A DNA stretch of 64,000 nt from Antedon mediterranea (Eukaryota > Echinodermata > Crinoidea > Comatulida > Antedonidae), in assembly GCF_964355755.1 (NCBI RefSeq), contig NC_092677.1, forward strand, positions 15,592,101 to 15,656,100, read 5' to 3'. The first letter of the stretch is position 1; each line of letters begins with the position of its first letter. Positions 37,447-50,500 of this stretch are shown one piece after another. The position numbers and the translations under genes were made by a program. The notes beneath the pieces were generated by a model. It was given only the letters and a program-made list of their open reading frames with translations. It had not been told where the DNA came from and did no database searches.

Positions 37447-40400
37447 CTGGTGAAGACAATTGAAATATTACCAAGATACACTCCTATGCCCCATTGGCAC
37501 GCACATTTTGGTATGCACTGTTCCACATTTTTCAATGAATGCAATTTAATGGTATTGTCCCAAATATGTTACAAATAGTTTACGCCTTACATGAACACTA
37601 TTACATTGTTACATAATGGTATTGTCCCAAATATGTTACAAATACATAAACACTATTACATCGTTTATACACTAGTTCACATGGCATGGTCAACATGTGC
37701 ATACCATCTAAATTGAAATATGCGCAGTCAAATTATGATTGACTATGTCGTGTAGTGAACTGCACCACAATTTCTTGCAATGACATGCATTGCTGTGACC
37801 TACGTCAATACACAAGTTTATTCACAAAATTGCGGGCATGAATTTGGAGTGCACCAGACACAAATTTTCAACACATATTTCATGCATAGTCTTGCATCTT
37901 TTACACATTTCTAAACCATGATTTCTGCATTGTTAAGCATTCAATGTGGGACAGTGCTGAACCAACATTTGTTTAAGAGTCAACAGAGCATTATTACAGT
38001 GTTTCAATAAATCACTCTGATATAATTGATACCTTACCTGGTTGGTAGTAATTATACAACTTCACTGGGCTTGGTTTTATGTTTGAAACAATATTTGTCC
38101 TGTAAGCTGCAACACCTACACAAGTTGGAAAACTGTATGCAATCTGGAATCAAGCAATATAAATCAAGGAAAAAGACTTTATGGAAAATAAACAAACTAG
38201 CAATTTCTTTTAGAAGAAATAAACATCTGTGGGGTACACTGTCGTATGTTAATTACCCTATAAAGTTCTGTATAAGTTAAGAGAACACGGAGGCACGTTG
38301 ACACACGTCTATATGTTGGCTGACATATGTTATAAGCAAGTTGGAATACGTTGACACACATTTTAAGTATAAATAAGTTAGCAATACTGTATGTTAAGAT
38401 AATATTTTGCAACATATTTGATGTATTTGATGTTCCAAACAACCACAAAGCTATAGCAATCGTGTAGACAGCGTTTAGCCATGGACAAATTAAAGAGGAG
38501 GAGATGAAATGAACAATATATATTGACATCAGCAGTATTGACATCAGCAGTATTGACATCAGCAGTATTGCCATCAGCAGTATTGACATCAGCAGTATTG
38601 ACATCAGCAGTATTGACATCATGATGTTTAAATATGATTTCAATGTTTCTCAATGTATTATTTATACATCTAATTTGACATGAATGTTCAGAGCATTCGT
38701 CAAAAATTGGAAAGCTCCAGTGTTTTATAAAAACTTGCAGATATTATAGCTAAATCAAGGTGAGACAGGGCCATGATTTTTACTTTATTTTTTCATTTAC
38801 AGGGTAAAGGTTGGATTACATTTTTTTTATTTTTAAATTGTCATTTTACCCAACCAAACGAATTCCTTTAGAGTAAAATGGTATTGTTACCTCATCAAGG
38901 TAAAGAATAGCAATTCTCTTCTGCAATTCATATTTCTGCAAAGAGGCAATGTCTTCAAGTTCATGTCTGATCCTATCCTCATCTACCACAAAGCCTGATG
39001 GGATACCAATTTCCATGATTGACATTCCACTCTGCACAATATCTTTCAGATACCTGATAAAACGAATTAAAAATCAATGACAATATATTTATATAATTAG
39101 GACTTTTCTTCTTATTATTATTATTATTGTATGCACATTCATTCAAGTAGTGTGCCACTGTTTCAAAAGTGTAGGTCCTCAATAAATGATTTATGTTTTG
39201 TATCATGTATGATAATTCAATTCCAAAAAGTAGGACACCCTAAAGTTGTTATAGCATCCACAAAAATTATTGAAAAATCTAGTTACATACATTTAGGTTA
39301 CTTTTGAAAGAAGATAATGTTTTATAATTTTCATATTATTTTCAATATATTGTACAAAGAAAATAAATGTCCAAGGCTTATATTCCATGGAAAAAAGAAT
39401 CATTGAACCAACAAATTTAACGCCACAAAATATTGGTCATAGAAACTTAAAATGTTTGGCCTTCTATCAGTCACACCTCTCGTAAGTAAACCCGTCTTGT
39501 TAAAAGACATTTTTACTGCCCTGAGGGCATCTGGAAGTGAGAATATTTCGTTGATTTATTTATTAAATGCACAGTATTTGCATATAATGACTTACTGTCC
39601 ACACACTTGAATCTGTATATTGTTTGAATCATTGTCAATCACTGCTATCGTGACGTTAAATGCAGGTTCTTCTACAACTTCTTGCACGTTGTACATAACA
39701 GAGAATTGTAAAAGAAATGATCCACTTCCAGAGGCTGAAACGTCAACTGAACCAGCTGACACAGGAATCTAAACATTATGGGTTTTAATAAAGGACCATG
39801 TCAACATTATACGACTGCAGTTACTGCAGTAAATACATTTTGTTAACTCTTTAACTGTTTATGGAATTATTTAACTGATTTTTTTTGCAAATCATAAACA
39901 TTGTTATTCATTTCAGTATACAGTACTTCCTCATAAATTAAAATCCTACGTAATATTGCAATAGAAAGTGTAGCACAGTAACTGCAGCAGAATAACTTTC
40001 ACATGATGATCAGCACAATCAATTACAAAATGTAAATTAAAATATTTAATGAATTACAATAAATTATTAAAAATAATACATTACCTCCAACTGCTGAAAT
40101 ACGAGAGCATTGTCACTGTTAACAATAAGCGACTGAGTGTAGGTTGGATCTTCTGATAATGTTACATCTATAACAACCTCACCTCTATTCAGGCTGATCT
40201 GACCAGCATATGAGGCAAGAGCTTGCAAGGCCACAACAGTGTCCTAGTAGAAGAAAAAAAAGTCCTAGAGCACATGATATGAGAAGAGGGCTTACAAGGC
40301 TACAACAGTGTCCTAGTAGAAAAAAAAAGTCCTTGAGCACACGATATGAGACAAGGGCTTACAAGGCTACAACAGTGTCCTAGTAGAAAAAAAAAGTCCT

Positions 40401-43400
40401 TGAGCACACGATATGAGACAAGGGCTTACAAGGCTACAACAGTGTCCTAAAGAAAAAAGTTCTAGAGCATATGATATGAGATGGAAACTTGCAAGGCTAC
40501 AACAGTGTCCTAGTAGAAAAAAAAGTCATAGAGCATATGATATGACAAGAGGGCTTACAAGGTTACAACAGTGTCCTAGTGGAACAAAAAAAGTCCTAGA
40601 GCATGATATGAGAAGAGGGCTTACAAGGCTACAACAGTGTCCTAGTAGAAAAAAAAGTCATAGAGCATATGATATGACAAGAGGGCTTATAAGGCTACAA
40701 CAGTGTCCTAGTGGAACAAAAAAAGTCCTAGAGCATGATATGAGAAGAGGGCTTACAAGGCTACAACAGTGTCCTAGTAGAAAAAAAAATCCTAGAGCAT
40801 ATGATATGAGACGAGGACTTGCAAGGCTATGACAGTGTCCTAGTAGAGGAAAAAAATCTTAGAGCATCTGATATGAGACGAGGGCTTGCATGGCTATGAC
40901 AGTGTCCTAGTAGGGGATGAAATAAAATGAGATCTTAATAGATTTGTAAATAGCAGCATTTATGCTTCATTATTAGAAGATCTTTTAACAGAACTCATGA
41001 CTGTAACCAAACATCTTTACGTTACTTTTGTTCAACACAGAAAAAGTATATGTTTGCATTTGTGCTTCAATTCAATTGAGTCTTTTTATTCAAGCTATAC
41101 ATTACTTTAAAAACTTTAATTTAAAAGTTAAAATGGTGTACCTGCGTTGAGGAATAACCTCCAATTTCACTTCGTTGTCTAGTCAACCATTTTGAAATTG
41201 AAACTCCTCCCAAAGTATCGTCACGTGCCAGATAGGTGAGAAGACCGTAACCTGTCATTTCGACATCAGATGAGGGCGGTTTTCCATATGGTCGAATCCA
41301 GATATCTCCATTCGACTCATCATCATCTGTGTTTTTATCTTGGCGACGCCAGTATTTCATTCCGCCTTTAAAAATATCAATGGTAAAATGTGAAAAGATG
41401 AATGTTGAAAGACACATGATTTCGTTTTTTCAATGAAAAGGTGACAGGAGAGAAAATGAAAGGAGGCAGTGAACGGAGCAGGATGTTTATGAATAGTAAT
41501 GCAAGAAATTATCTTTTGTGGATGCCAGGCCTTTGTAATCGAATCCTCATTACCAAAAAAGAAAGGATTTCTCCTATGGAGTAGTGAATGTGTTCAAAAA
41601 TAAAATGTTGTCATTCAGAAATAAAGTGAACTGTTGTTGTTTATATGCCCGTCACATTTAGGTTATAGCCAACTTTTTCTATTCACAATACAGTACCTTC
41701 AACAATGGCAAGAGCTTCTAATGCAGTGAGGAAAGTGTCACGCTCTGCATGTCCACTCAAAGTTAGGGCATATGTGGTGATAGCCAAGATATAGGGATCC
41801 TTGTTGAAAGTATAGAACTGGCCTACAATATAGGCATTAGCCTTATCCAAAGATCTGGTAAGTCCATCTAAAGTTGCCTGAAAAAAAAGTAAAGTATAAG
41901 TGAACAAGTAAGCAGTCAGAGGAAAAAAGGTTTCCTACTTTCTAGGATTTTTATCGGATAATCTATATTGTTTTGACAACACTTGACCACAGTGCTGATT
42001 TTGCCATTTTTCCTCTACCTGTTGTACAGTAATAACAATTGTTAAACAGAAAGAGCGGCCATGTTGAATATAGGCCCTCTATTTGTGGATAGTGAATATT
42101 ATATAAATATTCTAACCTGTTTTAAACCACGACCATTCTTAGCTTCTTGTATTGCAACCACCACATATGCAGTAAGTGTTACAGGCCCTGATACTCCTCC
42201 CTGAAAATCAAACAAATTATTTTTTTAAGCACAATTACAAAAATGCTCCAATTTTATTAATTTCACTCAAATTACACAAACCAAAACTAAAGTGAGCAAA
42301 ATGAGTTAAAATGGTTTTTACAGTAAATTATTATTAGGAGTAAAAGCAGAATCATAAATGTTTCGAATATATACATTTTCTCTCTAAGAACATTTATTAG
42401 TAAAAGTAATTGGCAAAAAAATTTAACGACACACGATGCGTAAATTAACCAATCAAATAGCAAGAATAAAATCAGGTGTGTATAACATACCGTATGTCTC
42501 ATAACATACTGGAAAACATAACCAAATTACTATCGTCTAACCTGCATATCTCTGTGGCATATCTTGCCTGGTTCCATGAATGATCCATCAGTATTCTGCT
42601 GTTCTAACAACCAAGTGATTCCCATCTCAACAACTTTGTTGTCTACAAAAATATAGTCCTGGGCCTGAACGAATGATTTAATGACAAAGGCTGTCAGCCA
42701 TGTACTTCCAGAAGGATCACTATTCCCAAAAGCACTGAAAGATCCATCAACATGCTTGTAGTCAAGTTCTCTCTGGTAGCCTAGAAAGAAAGTGCACTGT
42801 AGTTAATAAAGGAAAATAAGGCAACGATAACGATACATCTTTGTACTGTTATGCCCTTTCTCTGGTTCTGAAAGAAAGTGCTACTGCTACTAAGGGAAAT
42901 GAAATGATCGAAATATCCATTTTTGTGCTGCTATGCGATCTGTCTCTGGAAGCCTAGAAAGAAAGTAGAAACTGCCATTGCAGGGAATAACACATCGAAT
43001 GATCCATTTTTTTTGTTGCTATGCGATCTGTCTCTGGTTGCCCAGAAAGAAAGTAGTAACTGCCATTGAAGGGAATAAGACACTAAAAGATTTATTTTTG
43101 TGCTGCTATGCAAGCCTTCTCTGACAGAAAGAAAGTGCCGCTATTAAAGGGGAATAAGACACTGAAAGATCCATGAAAGTTCTCTATTCGCAAGTTCTCT
43201 CTCTCTACTGACTACATGTTAATTTTAGGCAAACTTGACCCATGCATCATTAAATCAAATAGGAAAAACCAACATACTGTAGAAATGAAATTGTGATTTA
43301 CCAATTTTCATGAAATCGAGTGCCTTTTTCTTGATTTCTGGATTGTTCTGATTTGTGTTCGTAAGATAATCATAAATGAAGACATCTGGAGCAAAGCCTA

Positions 43401-46400
43401 TCATATTCTGCTCACCACATCCAGAGGGCATCCGCAAGAGTTCATCCAATCCACTCATTGTTGGTCCCATTATATCCCCTAAAAGTGAAAGTCAAAATAC
43501 TGGTATAATGGCAAAGGATTAGATTGGCCTGATTTATATGCAGGCACAGGCAAACTGGTGCTTCAAAAAGGACATTAAGCCATTAGTGTGTATAAATAGA
43601 TATGTACACCTGAAATTAACATAATCTGTTAAATAGTAAATTTTCTTTTGGATGATCCATAAGAAAATTTACTATTTAATATACTATACAGTGATCCAGA
43701 TGAACCTTTTTACTAATGAACATAATCTGTTTGGCAGAGCTAGGTTCATTTAGAGCCACGAACAATGGATTGAAAATAAAACTGTACGAAAGGGTAAAGT
43801 AAATATTCTTTTTTTATAGGGAACTTAACAATAATTTAGAAGAAATGACACACCTGTTGTGGCCAACTTTACATAAACAGATCCATCAATCAAACCATTC
43901 GGAGGAAGATCAATCAGAAATGAATTTGTAAAACTGTTGTCGCTTTCAGTTAAATCAATCAAGTCTGCATTTGTGTAAAATTCAGTGACACCCTCAGGCT
44001 GAATGTAAGAAATACATATTATCAACAAACATGTAAAACATATGGTGTGGTGCAGCAAGGGATATCATACTAGCATTTGAGAGGCACAGGATCAAGACCT
44101 ATTTCATAAATCCATATTTCTTAAATCCGTAAGCTCTGTCTAAACTATCAAACTTATGTGATGTGCCCATACATGGACACGATGACATCATATCACTACT
44201 ATATTTTGGCACATCACACTTTTTGTTGTCAAATTTAATTGGCTGCTGGTGAAGAATTTGATTTAATTTCTCAAACTATAATAAATAAACAAACAAAAAT
44301 TACCTCTACCAGGAGCTGTCTTATAACGCTATCCCTGCCATTTGTGGATTGTGCCGTCACCTGAATATCCATTAATTTCAAGTTCTTTGGGATGATGGCA
44401 TATGACACTGACACACCCTCACCAGCTGGAATATTGGCTTTCACAACCTGCAAAAAGCAAAAATACAACAAAATAAAAATTATAGTTTCCAGAATGTTTT
44501 AAAAGTTACATTTGTAAATTGATCTTGTTTGGTTCTCGAAATCTGTATCTTCCACAATAAACATAAAATACTTAAAATTTCTGACAAAAACTTTAATACT
44601 GAACCCATCTATATGGCAAAGCCTAATTTAATCATAAAGATAATGTGTTTAAAGTCAGAAAGTGTAGGTCTACCATACATTATTAGAATAAGCCAAAGTC
44701 TCCAGATAATCACAGGAGCTTCCAAAAATTGTTGAGTCAAACTTTTGTCTTCCGTTCATTATTTAGACTCTACTATACTACTAGACAATAGATTTCCAGA
44801 CTACAGTAGAAACAGAAATGCTTAAAATTTTTAATAGCATTTTTTTTTTGTTAATGTCTTTTTTGTCCAATTTATAGTGCCCTCTCTTGTTTTGAACATG
44901 CTTTCTTAAATTCTCAAATTTACTCTTTTCAAGTTAAGCCCTCTGTTATTTACATAAACAAATGTGAATAATAAGACTGACCTGGTCCTTACTGACATAG
45001 ACTTCTGTCACTTTATCATCAATGCTGTTACCACCTGTGTGAAACTCAATGTTATCAAAGTCTTCAGACTTGTGAAGTTTTATCTCAGCCTAAAATAAAT
45101 GACCAAATATTTTTAAATTATATACTTACCACAACCAATGTTGTGCTTATGTTAAGGTAGAAGTCGACTGTTCGGATTTTCTAGCCACTTCAACTCAACT
45201 CAAAAAGCCCCTATTGCAGATATAATTTTATTTATTTTATTTTCAATCTTTCTACATAGCAAAAAAACAAACATATAAGTATAACAGGAGAGTAGAGTAA
45301 GTAAGTAGTAAATGAATTACTTACAGTAATGTCCATAGTTTGATAGTTAAATACCAGGATCTCTAATGCCAAGTTTTCACCACGGATCACAGAATACGGA
45401 AGATTCATGGACACGAAAAAAGGTTTGAATACTGTGACCTAGAAGCAAAAACATACAGATTCAATTCTAAAGCGACAATCATGTTTATCGATCATTTAAT
45501 AAACCATTGGCTAAATCTACAGTATAAACATAAGCAACGATGCTCATAAAACAGGATAACTAAAAACAGTGTACCATATGCCATATATCCTCAGGTATAA
45601 TCCCACTTCATGTTTAATCCCACTCACTACTTTATTTCTGATTTCACAAACAAGCATATCCCCCCAGAGTATGTAGTTATAGTCCCAGTATTGATTTTTG
45701 GTCTGGATAAGTCCTCTCTCTAGTCAGTTCAGTTCAGAGATGAGTTTGCTTACCAATCATTTTTTCCTGAACCAGGGTTTTCCCGGGTATAGTCCCACCC
45801 TCAAAGTCAGCCCAATTTTGTGTTCCAGGAGGGTGAGAAGAAGAAGAAATATACGGTAGTAGTAACATATTCATATCTAAACATACGAACCATTGATGTG
45901 GTTGGAACAATTCCCAGACCAGTAGAGCTTGACAAAGCAAATGCACTGCCAACCCACGAAGTGATTGTATCTGGAACAGTAGTCTCAATTGAAAGCATAC
46001 CATCAACACTATTGTTAGAAGAGATGGAGTCATATTTTGGGTAACAAAAATAAAACAAAATAAATTTGATGTTCAGATTTATGCAATCCAAATGGCTTTT
46101 TAACATATTTAGAACTACCTTTCTATGCAATTTTTTTAATTAATTGACTTTTTTTTTAAATTTCGACAACTATTATAATTGAACAATTAAATGTATAGCA
46201 CTATATGTAATGATATATGGTTCAACAATACAAAACATCATTATACAAGTATGATAAGTTTGTATTAAAATAAATGCATACAGGTTAGTACTACACAAGT
46301 TTCATTTGAAAATTGATATTTTGTTTCATTTTCTGGCAAAAAAACGGTTGGTTTACTGCTAGTGAAAGCTATACAGATAATTTAGTTTTATGTACATAAT

Positions 46401-47475
46401 GTAAAGATGAGTAAAAAAATGAAAATCAACAGAAGGCATACCCAACAGTAGCTTCCATCCACAGCCATGTCTCTGGAAATTCAGTGCGTACAGCAGAATC
46501 GGCATCATTGGTATTTGGAAGTGTTTCTTGAACTGCTTCATCAGCAAAGCCTGGGTCGAACGCAACATCTGCTTCAATCCATCCACGTCCAGGAACACCA
46601 GCAGGAACAGCATAAGCACGATAATCTAAATTTGATGATAAATTCATATTTCACACAATTATTGAATTAGGGCCTTTTCAGAGCAACAGGTTATGCTTTC
46701 ATATTGCACGCATTGTATGACCCCATAGGTCAAACCAATGAAAAATTCTTTATTTATTTATACATTATTTTCAAATGTAAACAAATCTTGAGAAATTTGC
46801 TCTTTAGAAGGAGTGGGATTGTGAACCACACTACATACACTTATAAAATTCATTTTAAACAAATTTATGTATAGCTTTAAAGACATGGTACTTTTAAAGC
46901 ACTAAATTAAAGCACAGCATTTTCATAACTTACTATAAAATGGATAATCATATTCTTCTGGTATTTCAGCATCAGTCAAAACAATCACTCCAGAATTCTA
47001 AAAAGAAAGTCTCATAACTATAAACTGTATATATAAATCCAAAGGAAAATTACTGAAAAAAATTACAATGATGTGTGCTGTACATATATATATATATATA
47101 AACACAACAGGCATAGAAATAAATTCCAAACCGCCCGGTGATACACTGAAAATTATTTAATTAATTTTTGAAACGATAAAGATGAGGAAATCTGTGAGAA
47201 TGAGAAAAAGTCGCCCCAACCGAGACTCGAACTCGGACCGTCTGCTTGATATGCAGTTGCCCTAACCATTAGACCACTGAGGCTTTCATGGTATTGTTCT
47301 TTAACTCGATCGGATAACGACCCTTTAACATTCTCGGCGTGGTACGGTTGGAACACAACTAGTCCTCAGTTGTACGCACGCGCACCAGAGATCAAATTGA
47401 TACGCCCTCATCTATAATTCAGTATATTTATTCACTGAGCGGGATCTCGAGAGATACTTTTATATATATATAAAC

Positions 47476-47506
<31 letters not shown>

Positions 47507-50500
47507 ATATATATATATACACACAAGAGGCAAAGAACATTAATTCTAAACCGCCCGGTGATATACTGAAATTTAATTAATTAATTTGAAACGATAAAGA
47601 TGAGGAAATCTGTGAGAATGAGAAAAAGTCGCCCCAACCGAGACTCGAACTCGGACCGCCTGCTTGATATGCAGATGTCCTAACCATTAGACCACTGGGG
47701 CTTTCATGGTATTGTTCGAACTCGATTGGATAACGACTCTTTAACATTCTCGGCGTGGTACGGCGGAACAGCACTAGTCCTCAGTTGTACGCACGCGCAA
47801 CAGAGATCAAATTGATACGCCCTCATCTTTCAGTATTTTTATTCACGAGGCGGGATCTCCGAAGAGATACTTTTATATATATAAACACAAGAGGCAAAGA
47901 ACATTAATTCTAAACCGCCCGGTGATATACTGAAATTTAATTAATTAATTTGAAACGATAAAGATGAGGAAATCTGTGAGAATGAGAAAAAGTCGCCCCA
48001 ACCGAGACTCGAACTCGGACCGCCTGCTTGATATGCAGATGTCCTAACCATTAGACCACTGGGGCTTTCATGGTATTGTTCGAACTCGATTGGATAACGA
48101 CTCTTTAACATTCTCGGCGTGGTACGGCGGAACAGCACTAGTCCTCAGTTGTACGCACGCGCAACAGAGAACAAATTGATACGCCCTCATCTTTCAGTAT
48201 TTTTATTCACGAGGCGGGATCTCCGAAGAGATACTTTTATATATATAAACACAAGAGGCAAAGAACATTAATTCTAAACCGCCCGGTGATATACTGAAAT
48301 TTAATTAATTAATTTGAAATGATAAAGATGAGGAAATCTGTGAGAATGAGAAAAAGTATATATCTCATTTTTTATCTCAAAATTCTCTCGCAACACCGAC
48401 TTATTTTCCCTTGACCATTGTCGAGTCAACGTAACAAAAAATGGTTTCATTCAAAGATTATCCAAGCTTTTTAATTCAATTTCTATTATAAATAAGACTA
48501 TCGATATTTTTTTTGACACTTTGTCCAATTTTAAGTTTAAAATTCTTAAATCGATTTAAGTTTGCCATTTTGTATGTTTCATAATTTTTATTTTAATGTG
48601 CTTTAAATTCTATATTTACATCTTAAGAGTTTTAAGGCATCCTGTAATTGGCGATTTTTCGCTGCTGGATGTGGTTGAAATAAAATAAAATAAAATAAAA
48701 ATATATATATATATATATAGATTTAAAGATCTTTTTACATGACCAATTAGGCTGAATAGACAAAAGGCTGGGTTGAAGAAAGTTAGGCTGGGTGACAGTA
48801 CCTTAGGCTCTATCAATTTGACCGCCTTCTTGGCACCATGTTGGTATTGAATATTTACTTACATCAAATATTTCTGCAGCATAGCTTCCTTCTGTTGGGA
48901 ATGCACAGAACCATGGCAGCCTAAATCCTCCTCCAAATGGATCGACATCATCATTACCTTTGTTTGAACTGTCAAATGTTTCCAACTCTTCGATCACCTG
49001 AGGTAAAAAAAATGTTTGGATATGATATGTTGTGTAAAGCTCTGTCTACACTTTCAAACATTATGTGAAAAAAAAAGTGATGTGAACATATAATAAAATG
49101 GACATGATGATGTCATTCTACCATATTTGAATACATCACACTTTTGTAAATAGAGGCACATTCTACTACAGTGATTTTACTCCAATAATGCATGATCCTT
49201 GTTTGTTTAAAAAAAGTTTAACTTAAAAAAAAAACAAATACCAAATGCATTATAAATATTGTACACAAACTTAGTTACTGAAGTCACTGTAGTGGAATAA
49301 TGTTAGCATTTTACTCTAAAAATAAATCAAAATTAATGCTAATTGATCACCCATATAAAGATAATTAATTTAGAAGTAGTGCATTTTCACCTGATTGGAA
49401 CAAAAAATGATAAACTGAAAATGGACCAGAACTTCCAAAGCATAACTTGAGTTGCACATCTAGCTTGTGTGCACTTAAAAGTGCACACAAGCTAACATCT
49501 AGCTTGTGTGCACTTAAAAGTGCACACAAGCTAGATGTGTACCTCTGGATCTTCAGTGTTTTAGTCTTTATTCTTGAAGCGAGGGCTGATCTGCCACCAG
49601 AACTAATGGTCGAGAATTCTTGAACCAGATTGTTGTTTGCAGTGTCCCCGTTTTGACTACTCAGCCACTCAACGCTTTACAAAGAGAATAATTAAAATGC
49701 TGTCCTTACCTTCTGTTGAGTGATGTCATTTCCAGATTTCAAAAGTAGAACACTCTGATCAACAGCCAATAGATAGACTAGAGAGCTCCCTGTTGCTGCG
49801 ATGTCAACATTAATGTTATCACCAGGTTCAACAACATCACTACTGAATGACAGACTGACCTATGAATGGTCAATAAACATTATTTTTACTGTTTTCTGTA
49901 TGAAGTAACTTAAAGAAGTAATTGGACAAAACTCCTGCTTCAAACCAGTCATTCTTTCATACTGACAAAGAAATGGTATTGACCATAATTATGGACCAGA
50001 GAGTTTTATAGTAATTTCCAGATTTACAATTGTATCATTCTATTTCAATAATATTTGTTGTTACATATTTATAAAAGCAGATAAGTGACAATAGTTTTCA
50101 GGAAGTATATCATAAATTGATCCATTCAATTTACCAATGTAATAACAAAAGAGTGGAATGATGATTAAAATAAAAAAAAACGTTGTACTTGATTTTTAAA
50201 TGCACCATCTACATTAAAGTTTGACACATCAACAACAGTTTCATTGTCAGAACGAACGTAGTACGCAATCAACTTTGCTGTTGGCGCCATGTCAGCTGTG
50301 ATAGCAACATTCAATGTATTTTGAGTAGAAGTTAATCCAGACAGTGTTCCAGTTAGAACAATATTGCCTTTGGATAAAATCTATGCAAAAAAAGAAATAA
50401 AAATGTGTAAACCATTGACTGACACATCAACTTAATTATTTTAAAATTTAATTAAATAACATTTTACATGCATCTTATATTTACAGAATTAAACAAATTA

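Larger units (their letters stand above)
47080..48360 (-). repeat. Tandem array of a ~364-bp unit carrying a tRNA-like gene
   Basis: Units start AAACCGCCCGGTGATA at about 47129, 47550, 47914 and 48277. Units 2 and 3 are nearly identical at 364-bp spacing. Unit 1 is more diverged and separated by TA/CA microsatellite (47460-47525). Unit 4 stops right before its tRNA part. In the TEP-B intron between exons 13 and 14. Open frames through the units (about 65 codons) come from repeat sequence. Confidence 0.9.

Noticed and set aside
38197-38653. Minus-strand ORFs of 148 and 91 codons with MSILLMSILLM or DVNTADVNTA repeats
   Set aside because: Translations of the 15-bp minisatellite. A repeat length divisible by 3 keeps frames open.
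40413-40832. 139-codon plus-strand ORF with a repeated RRGLTRLQQCPS motif
   Set aside because: It is the reverse side of the 66-bp minisatellite (66 = 22 codons, so any frame stays open). It has no independent gene evidence.
40220-40915. CRISPR-like array
   Set aside because: Units are contiguous head-to-tail with no unique spacers, in a eukaryotic intron. It is a minisatellite.
47153-48138. Family of ~65-codon proteins (SGLMVRTSAYQAGG pattern) repeated three times
   Set aside because: The frame runs straight through the tRNA-like sequence and repeats with the array. It is a by-product.
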